Source: Clostridia bacterium (lineage in GTDB: Bacteria > Bacillota > Clostridia > TANB77 > UBA1234). Taken from it: a DNA stretch of 53,674 bases. Numbering within the stretch: the stretch's first letter is position 1; each line of letters begins with the position of its first letter. A model generated the notes under the pieces. It was not told the origin of the DNA and did not search any database. It worked only from the letters and a program-made list of their open reading frames with translations. Shown here one piece after another: positions 53,596-53,674 of the stretch. The translations under genes and the position numbers were made by a program. The stretch is from contig CAAEBC010000066.1 in the NCBI GenBank assembly GCA_900753975.1, positions 1 through 53,674 of the forward strand, in the 5' to 3' direction.

Positions 53596-53674
53596 TTATC
53601 TTTTATTAACTAAATCTTTTAAAGCTTTACCAGCTTTGAATACTGGAGCTTTTGATGCAGGTATTTTGATTTCT
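53596..53674 (-). CDS. HU-family DNA-binding protein, C-terminal end (partial)
   Basis: Only the last 26 codons are in the window; the gene starts beyond its right edge. The peptide EIKIPASKAPVFKAGKALKD, ending LVNKR before the stop, matches the C terminus of HU, where the beta-arm is followed by the PVFKAGKAL helix. HU is an abundant nucleoid protein. Its place upstream of rqcP is typical. Confidence 0.9.
   Translation of the reverse strand, partial: EIKIPASKAPVFKAGKALKDLVNKR

Overview
The window is an AT-rich, densely coded chromosomal segment that reads as a low-GC anaerobic Firmicute of the class Clostridia, probably a gut-type fermenter. The evidence is Rex next to an AdhE and [FeFe]-hydrogenase operon, a MurE with the DNPR signature of meso-diaminopimelate-adding enzymes, SpoVD/SpoVE-like division-cluster proteins, a small Spo0E-like phosphatase, GdpP, strong AGGAGG ribosome binding sites and TTGACA-17-TATAAT promoters. 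I cannot name a species. Most genes are on the minus strand. I saw no rRNA, tRNA, CRISPR array, transposase or intact prophage.

Layout. 0.2-9 kb: a redox/fermentation block on the minus strand, running rex, then a tightly packed operon of [2Fe-2S] thioredoxin-like ferredoxin, PAS-containing sensory [FeFe] hydrogenase (HydS/HfsB-like), SpoIIE/PP2C-type phosphatase, group-B-like [FeFe] hydrogenase, AdhE and an APH-family kinase. The phosphatase and kinase starts overlap neighbouring stops. This resembles the hfs operon type, in which a hydrogenase-like sensor and phosphatase are thought to tune hydrogen versus ethanol output. 9-11 kb: pentapeptide protein and RsgA. 11-18.6 kb: a cell-envelope block with an EamA transporter, DltC, a frameshifted DltA, VanW, a monofunctional glycosyltransferase, and a DHHW/MBOAT/DUF4358 group that resembles an O-acyl-transfer system. 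18.7-22 kb: Nudix hydrolase, acyl-ACP thioesterase, a small unknown and MgtE.

22-31 kb: an accessory-looking stretch. Housekeeping genes (asnS, the two radical-SAM partners TIGR03936/TIGR03960, dxs) alternate with three orphan genes, two of them with clearly atypical codon use, and with several large palindromic repeat elements. 31-40 kb: a division and cell-wall cluster (mraZ, rsmH, ftsL, spoVD, murE, mraY, ftsW) that lacks murF and murD. 40-46 kb: a large unknown coiled-coil protein, a 49-residue Spo0E-like protein, lgt and an M16 peptidase pair. 46-53.7 kb: ftsH, tilS, dnaB, rplI, gdpP, rqcP and the 3' end of an HU gene, a familiar Firmicute neighbourhood.

The most unusual signal is a set of intergenic palindromes. 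One family (three copies, 159-187 nt) has an almost invariant core of about 83 nt, but each copy is enclosed by its own 41-55 bp inverted repeat that is nearly perfect within the copy and unrelated between copies. A second family (two full copies and one decayed) has a conserved G/C-rich loop and stems whose outer and inner pairs differ between copies in a compensatory way. A third (two copies, 52 nt each) carries a GGGACGG motif. Conserved core with locus-specific paired arms is the reverse of an ordinary dispersed repeat. It points either to an element that duplicates its target in inverted orientation, to insertion into hairpin loops, or to selection on a structured RNA.
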